Positions 1 through 12,080 are shown, numbered from the stretch's first letter. The stretch: DNA of 60,000 nucleotides from Cryptomeria japonica (GCF_030272615.1 NC_081405.1:470820008-470880007); one strand, 5' to 3'. Translations and numbers: made by a program. The notes: generated by a model not told the origin, from the sequence alone.

Positions 1-3000
1 TTTTTGGTTGGGTTTGCGAGTCGTCTGTCTGATCGACTTTCTTGGTTTGCGTGTTTGGTGTGAATGGTTAAATTGATTAATTAGTCCTTAGTAGTTAATT
101 TGATTAAATATGTGTTTGTGCATTAAAGATTAATGGACTAAATTAATCAGGATTTCGTTATGCGATTATCGTTGATATTGGATTGCTCGTCTTAAATTGG
201 GAGTAAGTTCAATTAAATGGTTGATTTTGAATATTAAATGCATTTTGTATATGCTGTTGAAAAAGAAAGATTTAAATTTAATTGCAATAAAATTAATTTA
301 ATCTTTTGGCATTTTGAAATAGAAAGGTTAAATTTCAGTTGAGTGAGAAAATCAATTTTGAATTGAAAAACAATTTAATTTGTTGATATAGTTAGAAAAG
401 AATTATTTTGGGAATTATTTTTAAATAAAAATTTTAATTCCAAAAATGGAATTTTGGTCAACTCTTCCTTATAACCTAAATTTTTGGAAATTTTATGGAT
501 GGATATTTTTGGAAAATATTTGGTTGGAAAAAGATTTTTGGATGAAATTTGGGGGGTTTTGGGAGGAAGAAGTTCTTCTGGATCTTGCAGGTTGGGCTCT
601 CCTTCAAGCTCTTCCAGGAATGCATATGGAGGTAGGAATTACCTTCTTTGTCTCCCTTGTTGCCATGGAAATGGTCTGTTGGTTGAATGGAAATGCTTGT
701 TGTTAAAGATCCAATCTTTTAAATGGAATTTTAGATTTAATTTTGGATTGTGGGTTTAGAACTATGCTTTTAGCTTGTGTTCTTCAAGAATATTCATGGT
801 TGAATCATTGTGTTAAAATGGTTCTTTTTGGCCCAATATGGGTCTTTGTTGGAAAATTTATTTGAGTTTTTTTTTGTTATTCCTCAATTCTTTTGGGTGT
901 TTGAAACCCATTTGTGTTTGGAAAGAATGAATACCATCAAAACAAAAAATATATGATACCCAAACATATTTCATTTGAACCTGCTCTTATTGTAAATCGA
1001 AAATTATATAACAAATTCGATTTGTTGTTTTTAAAGAGGATCGAACTGTGCAATAAAATAAATTTAAAAAAAAAATTGGATTGGGGTTTGGAGGGCGGGG
1101 AGCGGAGCTCAACCTGCCTCCTCCTCCCCCTCTCCCCTTATCCTCGCGCAGCCCGCAGCCGGCGGAGGCCGTAGCTTGCTACGACCCTCGCGGCGGCCGC
1201 AGACTCTACGTCTCCGCCACGGTGGCCGCAGGGAGCGGCGCGTCCCCCGTAGTGGACGCAAGGTGCTGCGTTCCCCGCGTGGGAGCCGTAGGTCCTGCGC
1301 CCATCGTGGCGGCGTCGCTGCGGCTAGGGCACGGGCCCGGTTCCCCGTGCGCGCCATTTGCTATTTAGTTTTTTTAAGATGTCTTTTTAATGTATTTTTT
1401 TTAATTCAAAAAAATATATATATAATATTTTTAATATTATTTAATGGTAATTTTTAATTAAGTTTTTAATTATGATTAAGGTGGCATAATTCTATTTAAT
1501 GATTAAATTGATATTAATTAATGGTATAATGAAATTTATACGTTAATTAATATTCAATTTCATTTTATGATTAATGCATTTTTTTTAATTAAATTCTAGA
1601 ATTGTTAATTTCGCAATGGAATATTAATTGGTTATATTTTGATTGATCTTGGATTAATAAATATATACCTGACCTTATAGCTAATTTGAGTATTTGGTTA
1701 ATTGAGGAAGTATTGTTTTAAAAAAAATGTAGAATATTATGTTATTGGAAAATTGTTGAATTATGATATATTTACTAATTGATTATGTTAAATTTTATTC
1801 AAGAACATATCATTTGAGTAATGGAGAAGTAAGTGAAATATTTTATCGTTGGATATTTTGATCATTTAAATGATATGCCTTTGGAAATTTAATTAAGTAT
1901 CATTTGGGAAAATTGTTAGTTACTGATATTCTCATTTAGTAAAATGAATGGTTAAATTATATTTTTCCTCTGTTTGAGAAATAGACAATGGTACTATTGC
2001 TAATTGTGGTATTGTACTCACCTGGTAACGGTGATTTTCTGTCAATGCATTTTGAAAACTTAGATCAATCTGAGAATTGGATCAACTTTTATGCTTAAAT
2101 CAATATGAGAAAATATTGTCTTTTCCGATTATTGCCTATGCGAGTTTAATTTCTGTATTCGCTTTTGTTTAAAGTAATGGCAAGTCGTGCTTGTTTGATA
2201 GGACCCTATTGAATGGATTGATTTGGGGTACCTGTTTCAGTCCTCGGTTCCGAGTTGACTGTTGTTTTGTGGTAGTGTCGTATTTGGTCATATCCTTTGT
2301 GTGGGTGTCGAATGATGAGTCATGTTTGACCAGATGGTTGTTCCCTCCTTCTTGAACTCCGTTCATCTAACCATGTGTTTTCCTTGGCTTTTGAGTTCAT
2401 CTGAGTATAGTCTAGTGTCGTATGGGAAAGTGGCTTTCGATTGGGGGCCGCACCCAAAGTGGCTGCTGGGTAACCTATCAAAAGTGAGTCTAATAAGTGA
2501 TAACCTATTAGTAGATTAGAATGTAATCTCTAAGTAAGATAAATGTGCCTCACACATGGGACGAGTGCTAACATAGACCCGACATGTTGTCAGAAGGCCT
2601 AAAATGGCAATCCATCATCCTTGTCTTCACGAGAGGATGTGTGGGTCCACATGAGGCTTGGATGGGCCGGAGGCTCGAATTAGGTTGCCAGGGTAACCCA
2701 GTGTATGGGGCCGGAACCTATGAAGACCTGCCATGGTAACCATACCAGGTTGTGTGATGACACTTGTCCCTACGTTCGCTAGTGTGTTGTCGTTTTGTCC
2801 TGTTAGGAGCACTTTTGTGGGTTGCCCTATTGTCTTTACCTTTGTGAGTACTTGGTTTCATGTTAGACCTTGGGTGGTGATGACTCAGTTTTGTGGATGC
2901 TCCAATGGACCTTTGTCTTAGCTTGATTATGTTCAGCTGGATTCCTTTCTTTTCAGGGATCGTTTATGTATTAATTGACCGATGTGGTCATTTGTATATT

Positions 3001-3834
3001 GTTTATATTTTGCCTTGATGGCAGGATTGTAATGGTGTAACCTCATGTATTCTTAACTTTATTATTTATCTGAGGGGTCTTGCAGTTGAGCAGATCTGGA
3101 GATGTAGCCCTTTAGGGGTGAACTCTGAGATCATTATGGTGTTATGTGATGTTATTTTCTCATGTTTCCCTTATTCAGTTTTATCATGTATGAATAGATT
3201 ACGTTAGAATGTATAAGTGGATAAGATGGAATTAACTTTAAATGTTTATATGTGGTTCTTTCTTGAATGCCATTTTGATCGAATGCGTAAGTGGTTTAGA
3301 TGAGATTTATCGTAGATGCATGTATGCAATTGTCTTTTAAAATGCAATAAATTGGAGTATGAAAGAATGTAACTTAGAGTAATGGAATATATTCAGTTGT
3401 TGTTAAGGAAATTAAGTATGCTTGAAAAGATCTCATATGTTTATGATGAAATTCTAGTGTGTTAGAATATTAGATGCATGGCTTATATTTTAATGAAAAG
3501 CTTAAATGAAGATTATAAATAGATCTTAATGGATGAATCTTTGTTTGTGATTTATATTTCCATCTTTTGAAAGGAATTATCCTGACTAAGAATTATCTCG
3601 ATATTAAGATAATCAACTTATTGGATTAATTGTGTGAGTTAAGTGAATTGTGAAATTTAAGTAATCTCATTGGGAAACTCTTTAGGTGTTAGTTGATGTC
3701 TTTCACTATGTAATCTGAATCTTTGATATCTTGTTGTATCTTAATGTGGTGTAGCTTTAAAAAAAAAAAAAATTATTGCACTCTATTCTTGTGTTTTGGC
3801 TTATCCCTTCGGGGTTTCCTGGCAGGGCATTACA
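1..3834 (+). mobile_element. Long LTR A, right-hand part (solo LTR or 3' LTR)
   Basis: The stretch aligns as a reverse complement with 28590-32982 over its whole length. Shared landmarks are a GC-rich patch, a block around 2400-2530 matching 29880-30000, a block around 3070-3140 matching 29280-29345, and the same end. It ends GGGCATTACA at 3834, directly against copia gag sequence. Compared with copy B, about 390 bases of its left end lie before the window. No coding region is supported; apart from the GC patch it is AT-rich and non-coding. The five bases after it (ATAAG, 3835-3839) are a candidate target duplication, but the partner lies outside. It cannot be decided from here whether this is a solo LTR or the 3' LTR of a full element. 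Confidence 0.85.
1083..1366. other. GC-rich, CpG-dense patch inside long LTR A
   Basis: About 280 bases of very GC-rich, CpG-dense sequence lie abruptly inside otherwise AT-rich LTR DNA. The start matches, in reverse complement, the patch at 31262-31500 of copy B (shared GGAGGGCGGGGAGCGGAGCT). Short open frames here arise from base composition and differ between copies, so I do not call a protein. A promoter or CpG-island-like segment of the LTR is possible; this is inference. Confidence 0.6.
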
Positions 3835-4443
3835 ATAAGCATGATATATATGAGAAGCATGATAAGTATGATAAGCCTTATAAGCCTAACCGGAAGTATA
3901 GATATCAGAAGAGATGTTATTATGCTATTGATGAAGGTGTGACATATGAAGAGTCTGAGAATGGGAATTCAAAAGATGAATTTGTATTTGTTTCTATCAA
4001 GGAAAATGACCTGGTACCAGTGAATTCTACAAGATGCATTGTTGAGAAGAAAGATTTGGCTGCAAAGATTGAAGAGAAAGATGAATGGTTAATTGATAGC
4101 AGTTTTTCACATCATATGACAGGTGATAAAATTAAATTTTTGAATATGGAGAGGTATGATGGTGGTATAGTGAGAATTGAAGATGATAAAGCTTATGTGA
4201 TTCGTGGTAGAGGTTCTATTTCTTTTGATGGTAAGCATAATACTGATGATGTCTTATATGTTAAAGTTTCGAAGCATAATCTTTTGAGTGTTGGACAAAT
4301 TGTTGATAAGGGATATGATTTGCAATTCAAAAATGGTAAATTCAAGGTTCCAAATTCCTTTGGTATAGAGATCGCATTAGGAACTAAGACTAAAGATAAT
4401 ATGTTTCACTTGAATGTCGATGAGAAAAGTTGTTTGATTTCTT
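3835..4443 (+). pseudogene. Copia-1 gag C-terminus and aspartic protease (degenerate)
   Basis: One open frame of about 200 codons runs from the end of long LTR A to a stop at 4443-4445. It begins with a basic, Lys/Tyr-rich stretch after the lost zinc knuckle, then an acidic segment (DEGVTYEESE), which is also found in Copia-2. The protease follows as WLIDSSFSHHMTGD. The copia consensus is D-S-G, so the active-site Gly is Ser here and the usual following Cys is Phe. Further on, HNLLSVGQ is the conserved segment before the integrase zinc finger. With the active-site triad altered and gag cut off by LTR A, it is inactive. There is no start codon because the upstream part is missing. Confidence 0.8.
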
Positions 4444-4445
4444 AG

Positions 4446-5560
4446 ATGGATGAAAATTGGTTGTGGCATAGAAGGATGTGTCATGTTAATTTTGACTGCA
4501 TGATAAGGATAAGTTCTACTCAAGCTGTTAGAGATTTACCTAACATTGTGAAACCTTCTAATCCAATATGTAAAGAATGTCAGATGGGAAAGCAAACAAT
4601 AATTTCATTCAAAAGTAAGTTGTATACATCTAATGATTTATTGGATCTTGTGCATACTAACTTGTGTGGTCCTACAAGAGTGAGAAGCATGTAGGGTGAT
4701 AGATATTTCATGTTGTTGATTGATTACTACTCTAGAATGATGTGGGTTACTTTTCTAAGGGACAAATCAAAAGCACTAGAGAAATTCAAGATATTCAAAG
4801 CTAAGGTGGAGATAGAAATAGGGTTGAAGCTGAAGTGTCTGAGATCTAATTGAGGAGGAGAATTCAAATCCGGTGAGTTTGATTCATTTTGTGGGAAGAA
4901 TGGAATTAGAAGACAGTTATCTACTCCTAGAACCCCTCAATAGAATGAGGTTGTTGAATGGGAAAACATAACTATTTTGGATGTTGCTAGGACTATGTTG
5001 ATTGAAGGGAATGTTGACAGACCTTTTGGAGAGAAGCTATTAGCATTGATATTTGCATTTTCAACCAGGTGCATATAAAACATGATTCTAGTAAGACTCC
5101 TTATGAGCTATGGTTTGTTCATGTTCCTACAGTTAGATATCTAAGAATTTTTGGAAGCAAATGTTATATCAAAAGAGATGAGGATATTGGAAAGTTTGAT
5201 GCAAGATGTGATGAAGGAAACTTCTTGGGTTATTCTACTAAGAGAAAGGCCTACCGATGTTAAAATAAGAGTTTGAAGAAGATAGTGGAAAGTGAAAATA
5301 TCAAGGTTGATGAATGTCATGGAAAGAAGATCAGAGTATGTGGATATGAGTTTGATGATCAAGATGTTATTTCAAAGCCTGTGCAGACTGTGATCTTAAA
5401 GTAGAATAATTTGGTAGAGATAGTTAATCCGGATATTATTGTTGCCAGTGAAGGAGTTCAAGAACCAAAGAATTAGAATAATTAGAAGACTCTGAGTTAT
5501 GTGGAATTGAATCATTTAGAAAATCAGATTATTGGTGATAAAAATAAAGATGTGATGACT
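4446..5560 (+). pseudogene. Copia-1 integrase (pseudogene)
   Basis: The sequence starts with the GAG-pre-integrase HHCC zinc finger (WHRRMCHVNFD ... CKECQMGK) and continues into the DDE core. The first catalytic Asp, normally HTDLCGP, reads HTNLCGP. The second, normally in RSD.GGEF, reads RSN and is followed by a TGA stop. The Glu region (VVE) is still visible. Stops interrupt it at about 4692, 4850 and 4940, and a frameshift lies near 5020. A conserved C-terminal piece with GSKCYIKRDEDIGKFDA ends near 5263. Two Asp-to-Asn changes plus stops make it inactive. The degraded linker to RT (5264-5560) holds only fragments. Confidence 0.8.
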
Positions 5561-6275
5561 AGGAGAAGGATTGTTGTTGAAGAGATATGTTTAATTTCCA
5601 AGATTGAACCTAAAGATGTTACAGAAGCATGTAAAAATGAGAATTGGATAAAAGTTATGGAAGAAGAGTTGAATTAGATTGAGATGAATAACACATGGGA
5701 GCTTGTTCCAAGACCTAAAGACAAGAATGTGATTGGTACAAAATGGGTATTTCGAAACAAATTGAATGAAGCCAGTGAAGTGGTTAGAAACAAAGCAAGA
5801 CTAGTATGTAAAGGATGTTCATAGATGGAAGGAATTGATTATGAGGATACTTTTGCTTTGGTATCTAGAATTTAAGCTATTAGATTACTTCTTGCATATG
5901 TTGCTTATAATAATTTTGAGGTATATAAGATGGATATTAAGTCAGCCTTTTTGAATGCGGTGATTTGGAAGAGGAAGTTTACATTGAGCAACTAGAAGGG
6001 TTTTTATTATTAGATAAAGGAGACATGGTATGCAAATTGAAGAAAGCACTGCATGGACTTAAACAAGCCCCTAGAGCTTGGTATTATAGATTGGATAGGT
6101 ATTTCATGAAGTTGGGATTCTCTAATGGTACTGCTGATAGTAATTTATACTTTGAGGTTGATAATGATAAGATTTTAATTGTAGAAGTTTTTGTTGATGA
6201 CATTATTTTTGGAGGAAATGATGATTTGAGTATGAATTTTGCTGATGATATGCAAAAAGAGTTTGAGATGTCTAT
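5561..6275 (+). pseudogene. Copia-1 reverse transcriptase, N-terminal and catalytic part
   Basis: The copia RT signature is readable: GTKWVFRNKLNE near 5735, then KARLVCKG, DIKSAFLN, EEEVYIEQ, KALHGLKQAPRAWY, and the catalytic box FVDDIIF near 6190-6210. This is FVDD instead of the more common YVDD, as in Copia-6. Stops lie at about 5676, 5821 and 5873, and a one-base frameshift lies near 5957. The frame then runs through QKEFEMS and is cut at 6275 by Copia-2. The next residues (IGEMKFFLGLQ) appear at 21519, so the insertion point is known to the base. Confidence 0.87.
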
Positions 6276-7647
6276 TGATGAATAATGATGAACAAATGAT
6301 ACCCTAACTAGTGCTGAGAGGGGGGTGAATCAGTACAAACAAAATTTTTTCCACAACTTTTCAAGTTAAAGCAATGCTAACTGATTGTCTTCATTATTGA
6401 ACTTAACCATGGCAATACCAGTTAAACACAATGAGACTTCAGACAACTAAACTAGTAAAACCGAATACTTCAAATAACATTCAACACATGATAACTACTT
6501 CACCAATATACCCATGCATGTGTTGTATTAGTAATACCATAACCATTAGCTCTGTATGCATATTCACCTAAACAAAGAATACTCAATCATCACATGAAAA
6601 ATGCACAACTCATAACACATAGATTTTTTACGTGGAAACCCAAATAGGAAAAACCACGGTGGGGATGAATACCCACAAGCTTGTTTTGAACTCTTTTGAA
6701 GTCCACTCTGTTAGGAGCCTAGTCCGGTTAAAGACTTTACAATAAGGTTTTGTTAGGCACTGATCCTGTTAGAGATCACTCGATTAAGGGATGGCTATAA
6801 ACCCTATTAAAGGTTACCTCGCTAGAGGATTTTAAGAACTCAATGAACTTGAGACACTAGGTTAGAGGATTTACAACAAGCCTGTTAAAGCAACCCGATC
6901 AATGGATTTTCTTTCTATTGACATGGTTAGAAGTCAATAGGTAAAGCTTTGATCTGATAACAACACTACTTGCTAAGGAAGATCTTTTTCAGTTCCTCTA
7001 CTCTGCAATCACACTCTGTAGGTTCCACTCACTAATCTGGCAAGTATCTCATCACTCGGATACAAACACAACATTTGCCAACACCAACAATATCAAAACT
7101 CATCGACCTTATAGACAACAATTAGGTCAGTAGCATAAACCCTAAACCCTAAACATTTTAGGGTTACAATTTCAAGTGGTCTAAATCCGACCGTCCAAAC
7201 ACATTACATAAAATGAAATGAGCTAAACATATCTCAAGTCACTCTGCATCATCTGATCTTCACCGCATCTAGAAAACGATAACCCATCACGCACTCTTCA
7301 TACACCACTCAAAAAATTGTGCATTCCCAAGGTAGGCATTCAATGCATTTGATCTCCATGTGTAAAATCCTCAAGGAAATGCTTCACATGCACACAACTA
7401 ACATGGCATCCTGATCCTTATCCTTAACGTTCACAAAACACCATCAGTTTCACCGCACAGGCCATACCAAAATCCCTAAAACTGAACAGAGACTACAAAC
7501 TAGTAATTACACTTAGTGAACCTCGACACCAGTCCACTCCATCCCGTTGACCAAAACCGCTTCCAATCTTCATACCGGTGTACCTTCTTGAGCACTTATT
7601 GACATCAACAACAACATACTCTGTCACTTCTTCATCATATGCCAACA
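6276..7647 (-). repeat. Copia-2 3' LTR
   Basis: This LTR of 1,372 bases begins TGATGAATAA and ends ATGCCAACA on the plus strand; on the sense strand it starts TGTTGGCATATGATG. It is flanked on the inner side by a polypurine tract. It carries features shared with other copia LTRs of this window: a C-tract motif near the sense 3' end (6319-6333) and a block with GTGGAAACCC and GGAAAAACCACGG near 6632-6662. A telomere-like motif lies at 7137-7154. Confidence 0.92.
7137..7154. promoter_or_regulatory. Telo-box-like motif in Copia-2 3' LTR
   Basis: AAACCCTAAACCCTAAAC is two and a half plant telomere units. A short inverted copy (TTTAGGGTT) follows 4 bases later, giving a small hairpin. The same motif is present in the other LTR at 12961-12978, so it was in the element when it inserted. 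In plants, such telo-boxes bind TRB-type proteins in promoters; any role here is inference. Confidence 0.6.
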
Positions 7648-7903
7648 ATCTCCCCCTTTGGCATTGATGGTAATTCTCAGTGTTTCATTGCTCAGTATCT
7701 GCACCATGCTCAATAACATATATTAGTTGTCATATACTGGTTCAAAGATCACAACCATCACCATCTGAATTGGTCAGTGTGTACTCTGCCATATATCTTC
7801 ATCATCGGATATCTTCTCCTCCAGATATCTTCTCCCTTTTGACAACAATGCCAAAGTGGAGGCACAAGATTTCAAGCCCCACTATGTTGCTCCCTTTGTG
7901 GAG
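7648..7903 (-). promoter_or_regulatory. Copia-2 polypurine tract and additional PPT-like copies
   Basis: Directly inside the 3' LTR, the sense strand has GCCAAAGGGGGAGAT (7648-7662), the primer for plus-strand DNA synthesis. Further PPT-like sequences lie at 7827-7843 and, weaker, at 7889-7903. Multiple tracts before the 3' LTR are known for Sireviruses. Confidence 0.75.
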
Positions 7904-7974
7904 TAGCATCCTTCAACACATCAACCCTGTAAGATTTGTCACTATAGTACTTGACTGATGTGGAGCAGACAACT

Positions 7975-9730
7975 TTAGCTTACTTCATGAAGGGGTAGAA
8001 CCCCTAATTCACCTCTCAAATAGGTAAATGTAGTCTTCGGTAAGGACTTAGTGAATATGTCTGCTAGTTGCTCCTTACTGGAAACATGTTCTAATACAAC
8101 CTCTTTGAAATTATACTTGAGTTCAATGTGCTTTTTCCTCACATGCAATACTAGATTTTTGGAAATATTTATTGCACTAGTATTATCATAGAAAATACTC
8201 ACTGGTTCGGATATAGGTACTTTGAAGCCATTCAGTACATGCTTCATCCAGATTGCCCGAGTGCAATTCATAAATGTTGTCACATATTCTACTTCAATTG
8301 TAGACTAGGAAATACAGCTCTACTTCTTGCTCGTCCAGGAGACTAGTCTTCCACCAAGGAAGAACGCTCCACCGGTTGTGCTCTTCTGGTCATCCACATT
8401 ACTTGCCCAATTTGCATCAGTAAATTCTTTGAGATCAAAGCCGCCATTGTATAGATACCACAATCCATAGTTAATAGTCCCTTTCTACTACCAAGTGGGA
8501 TTCTCTTGGACTCTTCTGAAAATGAGCTACTATGCCCACTACATGAGCAACGTCTGGTCTGTTGTGCACCACATAGTGTAGCTTACCGATCATTGACCGA
8601 TACTCTTTCTCATTCACCAATGTTGAATCATCTTCCTTAGTCAATTTACACTAGGTCACCATCAGTGTACCAACTAGTTTTCTCTCCTCTATGCCAAAGG
8701 TCTTCAATACCTCTTTGATATACTTGGACTGGGTAATGAAGATTCCTTCTTTCATCTGTTGAATCTATAGACTAATGAATAACTTTATCTCTCCAATGAG
8801 AGACATCTCAAACTCTTTCTTCACTTCATCTACAAAGGCATGACTCATTTCATCATCTCCTCCGAAGATTATGTCATCTACAAACACTTCACAAATTAGA
8901 ATCTAGTCACCTTCAGATTTCAAGTAGATGTTGTTGTCCTCACTTGTTCTCTAAAATCCTATCTTCACAAGATGAGAGTGTAAACATTCATACCATGCCC
9001 TTGGTGCTTGTTTCAATCCATACAGGGCCTTGTGTAACCTACACACCATGTTACTAACTTCTAATAAGGAAAACCCATCTAGCTGCTCAATATACACTTC
9101 CTCTTCTAGGATTCCATTCAAGAATGCAAACTTTACATCCATTTGATATACCTTAAATCCCTTGAATGCTGCAAATGCAAGTAGCATTCAGACACCTTCC
9201 AGTCTAGTCACTGGGGCAAAGGTTTCTCCATAGTCTTCTCCCTCTTCCTGAGCATATCCCTTGCATACAAGTCTTTCCTTGTTCCTTATCATCATGCCTT
9301 CTTCATTCAACTTATTCCTGAAGACCCATTTGGTACCTATGACATTCTTGTGTTCCGGTTTGGGTACCAAAGACCATGTTGCATTATTTTCAATCTGGTC
9401 TAGCTCCTCTTCCATTGCCTTAATCCATTCTTCATCTGTAAATGCTTCTCTAGAAGTCTTAGGCTCAAATTCATAAATCATGCAAGAGTTTTCTTTCACC
9501 TTTCTTCTTGTGAGTATCCCTACATCTTTATCTCCTATGATCTGCTTTGAATCATGATGTAATTTCACATATCTAGGAATGACTCTAGCTGGTTCTTCTT
9601 TCTTTTCCTCTTCTTCTTCTCCATCTTCTTCTTCACTTACTGCAACTTCTACTAGTATAGGAACACTTAGGTCTTTGCTTGTTTCTTTCTTAACTGGTTC
9701 CCAGAAGTTTACACCCGGTGCATCTTTCAC
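7975..9730 (-). pseudogene. Copia-2 reverse transcriptase and RNase H (pseudogene)
   Basis: On the minus strand, the RT starts with VIGTKWVFRNKLNEEG near 9340, followed by RLVCKGYAQEEGEDYGETFAPVTR ending near 9190. It continues through YQMDVKFAFLNG, EEEVYIEQ and ALYGLKQAPRAWY (8951-9187). The next part (8290-8950) is degraded, with stops at several Gln or Trp codons. The RNase H end is open again at 7975-8283, with YDNTSAINISKN, HVRKKHIELKYNF and QLADIFTKSLPK, the last motif being the usual end of copia pol. An acidic, Glu-rich linker precedes the RT at 9560-9660. Confidence 0.85.
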
Positions 9731-11119
9731 TTGCTCGCTGCAGGTTTCCTCAGGTTTCTCAGGAGATTCATCAACCCTAACATTAATACTCTCAACAATT
9801 TTCTAAGTCCTATTGTTGTAGCATTTGAGAGCTTTACTTTTAGTGGAATATCCCAAAAATATTCCTTCATCACATTTAGCATCAAACTTTCTCAGATGCT
9901 CACCTCTCTTGGTGTAACACTTACTGCCAAATACTTTAAAGTAACTCACAGTGGGAGTCTTCCCGGTCCAATAATCATAAGAGGTTTTATCTTTACCTTT
10001 CTTGATGAGTACCCAGTTCATAGTATAGACTACAGTGCTCACTGCTTCTCTCCAAAAAGTGTGAGCAACCTTTCCTTGGATCAACATTGTTCTAGCCGCT
10101 TCAACTAGAGTCATGTTATTCCTTTCTTCTATGCCATTCTATTGTGGCATCCTTGGGGTAGACAACTACCTCTTGATACCGTCTCTTCACAGTATTTGTT
10201 GAATTCATTAGAAGTGAATTCACCTCCTTGATGAGTTCTTAGGCATTTTATCCTTTGACCACTTTCCTTCTCTACTAATTCTCTAAAGGCTTTGAACTTT
10301 CCAAATGCCTCAGACTTGTCTATCAAGTATGTGACCCACATCATTCTTGAGCAATCATCAATAAGAATCATGAAATACTGATCTCCCTGAATACTTCTTG
10401 TTTTCATAGGACCACATAGATCAATGTGCACAAGATCAAGTAAGTTCTCTGTTGAAAAAGACTTACCTTTGAATGTTGAGGAAGACATCTTCCTAAGTTG
10501 ACATTCTTTGCATAAAGAATTCTCTGGTTTTTTCAGCAAAGGCAATCCTCTTACTGCCTTGATCTTACTCGCCTTTATAATATTATCAAAATTCATATGA
10601 TAAATTCTCCTATGTCATATCCAACTATCATCAAACTTTGCCATCAGGCATTGACTAATCTTGGCATTTAGCTGAAACGGGTTTCCTTTGGTCTACTTAC
10701 CAGTGGCAATAAGCTCCCCACTCTTTCCAATTATTCTGCAGACTCCACCTTTGAACTCCAGAATGAGTCCTTTGTTGTTCAGCTGAGAAACACTTAGAAG
10801 GTTGTGCTTAAGGCCTTCCACCTAGTAGACATCATCCACACTTCTTTTTCCATTCAGTGAGATGGATCCTTTTCCTTTCACCTTACAAGGTGCATCGTTG
10901 CCAAACTGGACAACACCTCCATCATATTCTTCCAGAGAGAAAATTTCTCCAGTCACCAGTCATGTGGTGAGAACACCCGCTATCAATGATCCACTCATTA
11001 GAGTTATCAATGTGAGAGATGAGGGCTTTCTGATCAGACACTTCTTCCTTTACAGCTAAAAACACTATGTCCTCATTCTCTTCATCCTCAGATTCTTCAT
11101 TGGTAACACCTTCATCCAC
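9731..11119 (-). pseudogene. Copia-2 protease and integrase (pseudogene)
   Basis: The protease motif WIIDSGCSHHMTGD (near 10950-11000) keeps the D-S-G active site. The zinc finger follows (HRRIYHMNFDN ... CKECQLRK); the second His is kept but a nearby Cys is Tyr. The integrase core keeps the first Asp (HIDLCGP). The second Asp is lost (LRTHQGGEF, where the consensus is RSD.GGEF). A frameshift near 10140-10180 destroys the segment with the catalytic Glu. The C-terminal piece (GSKCYTKRGEHLRKFDAKCDEG) is well kept. Stops lie in the protease-integrase linker at about 10690-10830. Confidence 0.83.
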
Positions 11120-12028
11120 TGTAACAAGACAATTTCTCTTACCTCCTCCTTTATACTTTCTAAACCTTTCCAGTTTATCCTTATTGTCATTGTTAAGACA
11201 GTTAACAGCTATATGTCCTATCTTATTGTAGGAAAATTATTTTAGAGGAAGCTCACCTCAATATTTTCTGGTGCCTTTTGGAAGTCTCTTGGCAAGAAGA
11301 GCTTCAAACTCCATCAGAATCTCCTCATCCTCCATGTCTCTGTTTGGCCTGGATTCATAGCTGGTGTTTATTTCTTTTCCTTTTCTGGTTGGTGCAATAG
11401 ATGCTCTAAGGGCTTACTTAGTCTTTTGAACACTGCCATCATAGCTATTCAACTCATATGCAGTCAAATTTGCAATGATAGAGTCTAAGGATACCTTGGT
11501 TTTGTCGATAGATCTTAACTCCTGAATAGAAACAACTCTGATTGCATAGACTGGTAAAAATTATCTCAAAACTTTACTGACAATGGTGACATCATCAATT
11601 GTTCCACCAATGGTCTTGATATCTCCAACCACAGTCTTGATCCTTATGACATATTCCTCAATGGTCTCACCTTCAACCATACTCATGTCTTCAAATTTTC
11701 CTCTAAGGGTTTCTTCCTTAGTCTGCTTGACATGCTCATCACCACCATAAATGGTTTCCAGTGTGTCCCATACATCCTTAGGAGTGTCCTTATCTTATAC
11801 ATCAATGAACTTAGTATTGGATAGACTGCTAATAAGAGCTTCCTTGACTTGACCATTTTCTTGAATCTCTCTTTTCTGATCATCGATTAGAGTGCCAGTG
11901 GGGATTACATAGACATTCTCAACATAGCTCCAGTATTGAGAACCCAAACTCTTGATATAAATCTTCATTCTGTCCTTTTATATTTTGAAGTCATCCCTAT
12001 TGAACTTAGGACCTTCCCTCTTCATCAT
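11120..12028 (-). pseudogene. Copia-2 gag (pseudogene)
   Basis: Reading from a Met pair at 12028 (about 50 bases inside the primer site), the frame shows a copia gag of the UBN2 type. It has KDVWDTLETIYGGDEHVKQTK and, further on, EGETIEEYVIRIKTVV. The single zinc knuckle is broken: its first Cys position is next to a stop and the second is Tyr, leaving only YNKIGHIAVNC. A basic region and the acidic DEGVTNEESEDEE segment follow. About five stops, including TAA near 11980, TAA near 11800 and TAA near 11560, interrupt an otherwise continuous frame. It is inactive. Confidence 0.8.
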
Positions 12029-12080
12029 TAAAGCGAGATCTTTTGCCTCAAGCAGTTAAGCTTATATCACCGAGGACCTA

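Noticed and set aside
1081-1457. Frames of 80-95 codons in the GC-rich patch
   Set aside because: They overlap on both strands, and the counterpart in copy B does not keep them. GC-rich sequence simply has few stops.
7137-7154. Interstitial telomere remnant
   Set aside because: The same short motif sits at the same place in both LTRs of one element, so it is part of the LTR and not a chromosome-end relic.
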